A stretch of DNA of 64,000 nt. Origin: Rhizobium sp. NRK18. GTDB lineage: Bacteria > Pseudomonadota > Alphaproteobacteria > Rhizobiales > Rhizobiaceae. Positions within the stretch are counted from its first letter, which is position 1, and every line of letters begins with the position of its first letter. Made by a program: the position numbers and the translations under genes. Under the pieces are notes generated by a model. The model saw only the letters and a list, made by a program, of their open reading frames with translations, was not told the DNA's origin and searched no databases. The DNA lies in the NCBI RefSeq assembly GCF_024385575.1, contig NZ_JANFMV010000001.1, forward strand, positions 1,455,681-1,519,680, in the 5' to 3' direction. Below are positions 59,610 to 64,000 of the stretch, piece by piece.

Positions 59610-60404
59610 TCAGGTCTCCATGATTGCGATGGCCGATATCTGCCGCCCGTAGTCGGGCTCGCCGCGGTGTGTCGTGCGGCGATAGGAGAAATAGCCGTGT
59701 TCGTCCTCATATGTGCAGATGCCGAGGCATTCCGCCTCGATGCCCGCCTTTTCAAGCCGCATCAGGGTAAGACCCTGAAGATCAAACATGGCATGACCCG
59801 GCTTGGTACTTGCCGAAAAGTAGCGCTCATAGTCCGGATCGTGGGTCACGAAACGGTCCACGAATTCGGGGCCGACCTCGTAGTTGCGTCCGCTGATCGA
59901 CGGTCCGAGCGACGCCTTGATGCTGGTCCGTTCGGCGCCCAGCGCTTCCATCGCCTCGATTGTGCTTTCGAGAACACCGTAGAGGGCGCCTTTCCAGCCG
60001 GCATGGGCGGCGCCGACGACCCGGTTGACCGGATCGCAGAACAGCACCGGGCCGCAGTCGGCGGTCAAAATGCCGAGAACCAGTCCGGGAACGGCCGTCA
60101 CCAGCGCATCGGCTTCCGGACGATGGCCGTTCAGAGGTTCGGAAACCGTTACGGCGATGTTCGAGTGGACCTGGTGCACGGTTTCGAGCCGACCGGGGTC
60201 AGCGTCGAACCAGCGGCTGACGCGGGCGCGGTTTTCGACGACGTGGGCGCGCTCGTCATTGGAGCCGAGGCCCGTGTTCAGTCCGTGGTAGATGCCTTCG
60301 GATACGCCGCCCTTGCGGGTGAAGAATCCGTGCCGGATGCCCGCTTTCGTGCTGTCGGCAAGCATGGGGCTGATAACCGGCTCAGGCTGGGTGTCCTTGT
60401 CCAT
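59610..60404 (-). CDS. pgeF: Purine nucleoside phosphorylase/laccase-like PgeF (YfiH family)
   Basis: A 264-residue protein of the YfiH/LACC1 family, with a Zn-binding site formed by HQVHSN, TADCGPVLFCD and AAHAGWKGALYGV (His, Cys, His). Family members have shown purine nucleoside phosphorylase and peptidoglycan editing roles. It overlaps functionally with nothing else here and lies between midA (121 bases upstream) and the M24 gene. Confidence 0.93.
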   Translation of the reverse strand: MDKDTQPEPVISPMLADSTKAGIRHGFFTRKGGVSEGIYHGLNTGLGSNDERAHVVENRARVSRWFDADPGRLETVHQVHSNIAVTVSEPLNGHRPEADALVTAVPGLVLGILTADCGPVLFCDPVNRVVGAAHAGWKGALYGVLESTIEAMEALGAERTSIKASLGPSISGRNYEVGPEFVDRFVTHDPDYERYFSASTKPGHAMFDLQGLTLMRLEKAGIEAECLGICTYEDEHGYFSYRRTTHRGEPDYGRQISAIAIMET

Positions 60405-60525
60405 GGGGCCATGTTCTTGTTGTTTCAGGAAAAAGTGGTGTTTCGCCCGGACCCGGTTCGTGCCGGGTCTCGCAAATCATCTTGTCGTTCTTGGGCTGGA
60501 TGTTGGCTTATCGCAAAGGCCCGTG

Positions 60526-61632
60526 TCAATCCGGGCGGCTGAACGGCCTCAGTCCGGCAATCGGGAAGGAAACGGCCAACACCTTGAAGAGTTCCCCCAT
60601 GCAGCCTTCGCCTTCGCCGGCCAGACGGGCGACCGCGTTCATGATGTCCTGCTGGATGGCGGGGCTCTTGTCGCGTCCCAATGCCGCAGCCCGCTCGCGC
60701 AGGCCGAGGCTCACCAGAAACTCTCCCTGATGGGCCATGCCGTTGATGTGCACGCCGGCGGCGGCGGCCGTGCGAACCAGGTGCTCGAAGTCCACGTGGC
60801 TGGTCAGATCCGCCTCGCCGGGATGGGCGAGCGGGGGATCGAACTCATGCATGCGGACGGCCTGCAGCGTATCGCCGAAACCGGAAACCAGATGTCCGTA
60901 GTCGATGATCAAGGCCGTGCCGCCGAAGCTCTTCAGCCGCTCGCAGATCGTCATCATCACCGATTGGCGGGCCGGGGAGATTTCGAATACGGTGCCATAG
61001 GGGCGGGCGCGGGCGTCGTCGGGCAGCAGCGCCTTGTCCAGCGTCGCGGCGCCGACGGTGAAGGTCAGGTTGTCCTCCGCGTCGAGGCCAACAAGGCGTT
61101 CGCGGAAACCCGTTTCCGTCTTGACGAACTGGCGGAGCGGAATCGCATCGAACAGTTCGTTGGCGGCGAGCAGGGTGAAGCCGTCCGGCAATTCGTCGAA
61201 ACTGTCGTGCCAGCTGATGCGGCCCTCATGCTGGGCCAGTGTCCTTGCCTGCATCTCGCGCAGCCGCGGGCTGGTCTCGATCAGATGGATGGTCAGGCCG
61301 GCATAGAGATCCGGCGCGGTTTTGGCGATGACGCGCAGCATGTCCGCCATCATCGTGCCGCGACCGGGACCGATCTCGGCAAGGCGAACGGCGGCCGGCC
61401 GCTCATGGGTCTGCCAGGCCTGGACCATGAAGATGCCGATGATCTCGCCGAACATCTGGCTGACTTCCGGCGCGGTGATGAAGTCGCCGCTGGTGCCGAA
61501 GGGCTCGCGCGTCTTGTAGTAGCCGTATTGCGGATCGGCGAGGCAGAGGGCGAAATAATCCGTGACGCTGATCGGACCGGATGCCCTGATCAGCGCCTTG
61601 ATCTTCTCTCCAAGCGGGGTGCTCTGCGCCAT
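60526..61632 (-). CDS. SAM-dependent methyltransferase, MidA/NDUFAF7 family
   Basis: A 368-residue class I methyltransferase. The SAM motif is AEIGPGRGTMMADML, preceded by the family start YFALCLADPQYGYYKTREPF. Mitochondrial relatives methylate an arginine of the NDUFS2 complex I subunit; the bacterial role is probably similar but unproven. It follows lgt by 10 bases. Confidence 0.92.
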   Translation of the reverse strand: MAQSTPLGEKIKALIRASGPISVTDYFALCLADPQYGYYKTREPFGTSGDFITAPEVSQMFGEIIGIFMVQAWQTHERPAAVRLAEIGPGRGTMMADMLRVIAKTAPDLYAGLTIHLIETSPRLREMQARTLAQHEGRISWHDSFDELPDGFTLLAANELFDAIPLRQFVKTETGFRERLVGLDAEDNLTFTVGAATLDKALLPDDARARPYGTVFEISPARQSVMMTICERLKSFGGTALIIDYGHLVSGFGDTLQAVRMHEFDPPLAHPGEADLTSHVDFEHLVRTAAAAGVHINGMAHQGEFLVSLGLRERAAALGRDKSPAIQQDIMNAVARLAGEGEGCMGELFKVLAVSFPIAGLRPFSRPD

Positions 61633-61642
61633 GGGCCTTTCC

Positions 61643-62491
61643 TCAGGCCTCGCTCGTGCGCACAGCGCGAAGGGCGCGGACGATCGCCCAGATGCCGACC
61701 AGCACCATCGGCAGTGACAGCAACATGCCCATGGTCAGCCAGCCGCCGTAAAGGTAGCCAAGCTGGGCGTCGGGCTCGCGGAAGAATTCGACCGTGATGC
61801 GGGAGATGGCGTAGAAGGTGACGAACAGGCCTGCGACCAGCCCCGGCTTCTTCAGCGCGCCGAACACGAAGATGGCGATCGCCAGAAGGGTGAAGAGAGC
61901 GATGCCTTCGAGCCCTGCCTCGTAGAGCTGGCTCGGATGGCGCGGGAAGGGCCCGCCGGTCGGGAAGATGATTGCCCACGGCACGTTGGCCAGCCGGCCC
62001 CAGAGTTCGCCATTGATGAAGTTGGCGATACGGCCGAAGAAAAGGCCGATCGGCACGACGGCCGACACGGTGTCGAAGAGGCTCCAGGCGGGAATGGCGT
62101 TGTTGCGGGCAAACAGCAGCATGGCGATCAGCGTGCCGGTCAAGCCACCGTGGAAGGACATGCCGCCGTTCCAGATTTCCAGCGCCCTGAGCGGATTGGC
62201 CAGCACCGACGGCAGGTCGTAGAAAAGGATGTAGCCGATACGGCCGCCGAGCACGATGCCGAGCGCCACCCACAGGATGAAATCGTCGAGCTGCTCCGCC
62301 GTCAGCGGGGCCTTGTCACCAGCCCAAAGCCGGTTGTTCTTCGCCAGCTGGCGCGCGTAATACCAGCCACCCATGATGCCGGCCACATAGGCGAGGCCGT
62401 ACCAGTGAATCGGGATCGGACCGAGCCGGATGGCGACCGGGTCGATGTTGGGGAAATTGATCAGTGCTAAGGCGTTGGCAATTAACAGCAA
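61643..62491 (-). CDS. lgt: Prolipoprotein diacylglyceryl transferase
   Basis: Attaches diacylglycerol to the lipobox cysteine of prolipoproteins in the inner membrane. The 282-residue polytopic protein has the Lgt signature [14 protein letters not shown], the HGG motif in [20 protein letters not shown] and the conserved [17 protein letters not shown] start. It is the first gene of the lgt-midA-pgeF-M24 series, and a lipoprotein gene follows. Confidence 0.97.
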   Translation of the reverse strand: MLLIANALALINFPNIDPVAIRLGPIPIHWYGLAYVAGIMGGWYYARQLAKNNRLWAGDKAPLTAEQLDDFILWVALGIVLGGRIGYILFYDLPSVLANPLRALEIWNGGMSFHGGLTGTLIAMLLFARNNAIPAWSLFDTVSAVVPIGLFFGRIANFINGELWGRLANVPWAIIFPTGGPFPRHPSQLYEAGLEGIALFTLLAIAIFVFGALKKPGLVAGLFVTFYAISRITVEFFREPDAQLGYLYGGWLTMGMLLSLPMVLVGIWAIVRALRAVRTSEA

Positions 62492-62710
62492 ATTGATGAT
62501 CCGTCCGGTTTGCGCGGAACATGCCGCTCAATGTCTGTCTGGTCAAGGCGAATCTTTACGCAGTCAAAGATGTCCGAAGCTTGGCGAATGGCCGGTTTGC
62601 CTGATTTGTCTTGCAACCTTCATGACGGCGTCTTACCTGATAGAAAGAGCATTATCCCATGGCCCCCGCACGCGGGAGGTCTTTCGCGGCACGCCGAGAG
62701 GAGCACGAAG

Positions 62711-62971
62711 ATGTCGACCGGACAGAACCGTTTCATGGATGAATTCGCCAAGCTGATGACCGATGCGGCGGGCGCCGCGCAGGGCCTCGGCAAGGAGGTC
62801 GAAACGATGTTTCATACCCAGGCCGAGCGTTGGGCAAACAGCATGAACCTCGTCAAGCGCGAGGAGTTCGAAGCGGTGAAGGAGATGGCGGTCAAGGCGC
62901 GTGAGGAAAACGACGCGTTGGCGGCCCGCATCGACGCCCTTGAAAAGCGGCTTGAGGCTGCCGGCAAGTAA
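62711..62971 (+). CDS. ubiK: Accessory factor UbiK family protein
   Basis: An 86-residue membrane-fusogenic coiled-coil protein of the UbiK (BMFP/YqiC) family that assists ubiquinone synthesis. The first half is amphipathic (RFMDEFAKLMTDAAGAAQGL), the second half a coiled coil (REEFEAVKEMAVKAREENDA). GAGAGGAG precedes the ATG at 62711. It diverges from lgt across 219 bases and ends at a strong terminator. Confidence 0.9.
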   Translation: MSTGQNRFMDEFAKLMTDAAGAAQGLGKEVETMFHTQAERWANSMNLVKREEFEAVKEMAVKAREENDALAARIDALEKRLEAAGK

Positions 62972-63002
62972 GGCCGGTCTCTTCACCTTCACGCACTTGT
63001 CG

Positions 63003-63034
63003 AATGGCCGGAGGTAAAATCCCGGCCATTTTTC
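63003..63034 (+). terminator. Terminator after ubiK
   Basis: AATGGCCGG/CCGGCCATT stem with a 10-nt loop and T-tract, 32 bases after the stop. Confidence 0.9.
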
Positions 63035-63422
63035 GTTTCCGGAACACTATTCCACAGGACACGGCCGCCGCCGCCCGATTCCCGAACCTTTTCAAGGATT
63101 TTATTTCGGCCCTGTGGACAGCCCCAAAAAACGCAATTGCCTGAATCCCTTATGAGTCAGGTTTGAAACCTCGTCCCAAGCGGGAATAGGGGGTTTGGGT
63201 GCAAAAGCCCGGGCAAGGGGCTGTTCCACTGACTCCGCCATTATATGCTGATTTTAAATGATGATTCGAAACGGTCTTGGTCAGTTCCGGGCATGCTCTG
63301 CCGCCTAGGCTCGATTCCGTCGGACAATCATCGCGGGAAAGTTTCCGGTCAGTTGTATGAGCGTCCTTCAGTTTGTCCGCAAACCCGAAGAGCCACAATC
63401 ATTCCGGTCAAGAAGGTGCTGC
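63035..63422 (+). other. Region before the YbjN gene with a possible structured RNA
   Basis: A 388-base stretch with no gene. A perfect 7-bp pairing GAGTCAG (63154-63160)/CTGACTC (63229-63235) closes an 82-nt segment containing GGTTT/AAACC and other small pairings, giving a tRNA-sized outline without a T-loop. It could be a leader or small RNA. Confidence 0.35.
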
Positions 63423-63923
63423 ATGAGCCTTGTGGATTTTGAAATTGAACGCCATTCAAATCCGGTCGACATGATCGAATTTGTCGCCTCGAACAACGAC
63501 TGGTCGTTCGAGCGTTCCGGAGAGGACGAGATCGCCATGACCGTCGAGGGTCGCTGGGCGGACTACCACGTGTCCTTCTCCTGGATGGAAGAGTTCGAAG
63601 CCCTGCATATTGCCAGCGCCTTCGACATCAAGGTCCCCGAGAGCCGGGTCAACGAGGTCATCCGGCTTTTGTCGCACATCAACGGCCAGGTGCTGATGGG
63701 CCACTTCGACTTGTGGCGCAATGAGGACGTCGTGATCTTCCGGCAGTCCCTTCTGCTGTCTGGCGGAGCAGAGCCGACCAACCAGCAGGTCGAGGTTCTG
63801 CTTTCGAATGCGCTCGAGACCTGCGAAGCCTATTTCCAGGCCTTCCAGTTCGTCGTCTGGTCCGGCATGGATGCGGCGAGCGCCATGGCAGCGGTGCTGT
63901 TCGAGACCGTCGGCGAAGCCTGA
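63423..63923 (+). CDS. YbjN domain protein
   Basis: A 166-residue protein of the YbjN family, related to chaperone-like sensory-transduction regulators in type III secretion. The core is SNNDWSFERSGEDEIAMTVE and LSHINGQVLMGHFDLWRNED. The start at 63423 is chosen for the family N-terminus; a longer in-frame start at 63357 is possible. Function unknown. The gene for the next step in the usual rhizobial order lies past the window edge. Confidence 0.85.
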   Translation: MSLVDFEIERHSNPVDMIEFVASNNDWSFERSGEDEIAMTVEGRWADYHVSFSWMEEFEALHIASAFDIKVPESRVNEVIRLLSHINGQVLMGHFDLWRNEDVVIFRQSLLLSGGAEPTNQQVEVLLSNALETCEAYFQAFQFVVWSGMDAASAMAAVLFETVGEA

Positions 63924-64000
63924 GCAGGGCAAGTTTTTCCGGCCTCAAAAGGCCGGCACATGCATGCGGGGCCGCGGTCGGGGGACAGCGGCTCCGTTTT

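Noticed and set aside
63154..63240. tRNA gene
   Set aside because: The 7-bp closing stem is suggestive, but there is no GTTC T-loop, no anticodon arm in the right place and no proper CCA end.
63939..63956. Terminator after the YbjN gene
   Set aside because: CCGGCCT/AGGCCGG forms a good hairpin, but the T-run is on its 5' side, which is the wrong side for either strand.

Overview
The window is chromosomal sequence from an alphaproteobacterium of the order Rhizobiales, most likely family Rhizobiaceae (Rhizobium, Agrobacterium, Ensifer or Shinella type). This rests on the fused TrpE(G) anthranilate synthase, the moxR/DUF58/BatA-DUF4159/VWA operon, an iron-sulfur photolyase of the Agrobacterium PhrB type, the petABC-apt order, the spread rplY, pth and ychF genes, high GC content, and promoters of the alphaproteobacterial CTTGnC-N17-CTATAn type. 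I cannot name the genus. I see no insertion sequence, prophage, CRISPR array, tRNA or rRNA gene.

Layout. 1-9.3 kb: 3' part of trpE(G), a cation efflux protein, queF, a ChaC-like cyclotransferase, a HupE/UreJ protein, a ClpP protease, a LuxR-type regulator fused to an alpha/beta hydrolase, and leuA behind a probable leucine-rich leader peptide. 9.6-15.5 kb: a TetR-family regulator with a palindromic operator, a metallophosphoesterase, a NUDIX hydrolase, a glutathionyl-hydroquinone reductase, two GNAT acetyltransferases and purU. 15.5-25.1 kb: the moxR operon (minus strand) diverging from DUF1285, a CoA pyrophosphatase-like NUDIX gene and a CCA-adding-type nucleotidyltransferase. 25.1-30.5 kb: small proteins, photolyase, hemF, an orphan flagellin and trmL. 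30.5-41.1 kb: two paralogous ABC exporters around a HAD hydrolase and a TadG-like pilus protein, then petABC (cytochrome bc1) and apt. 41.1-49 kb: glutathione peroxidase, two MaoC hydratases, membrane proteins, ychF, a CorA/ZntB transporter, clpS, a DUF930 protein and pth. 48.8-56.5 kb: a GGDEF-EAL protein translationally coupled to a periplasmic solute-binding protein, rplY, and an aldehyde dehydrogenase locus with an AcoR-like regulator and a DUF779 protein. 56.5-64 kb: prs, a lipoprotein, an M24-fold protein without visible metal ligands, pgeF, a MidA-like methyltransferase, lgt, ubiK and a YbjN protein.

Most of the window is core metabolism and cell maintenance. The points most worth a second look are regulatory: a probably leaderless leucine leader peptide before leuA; a 28-codon ORF with a strong ribosome binding site and a terminator-like hairpin before an ABC exporter; and a 20-bp near-palindrome present upstream of both the AcoR-like regulator and the aldehyde dehydrogenase. 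The M24-fold pseudoenzyme candidate, the GGDEF-EAL/solute-binding pair and the LuxR-hydrolase fusion with an atypical nucleophile elbow are the most interesting proteins. No clearly new multi-gene system is evident.
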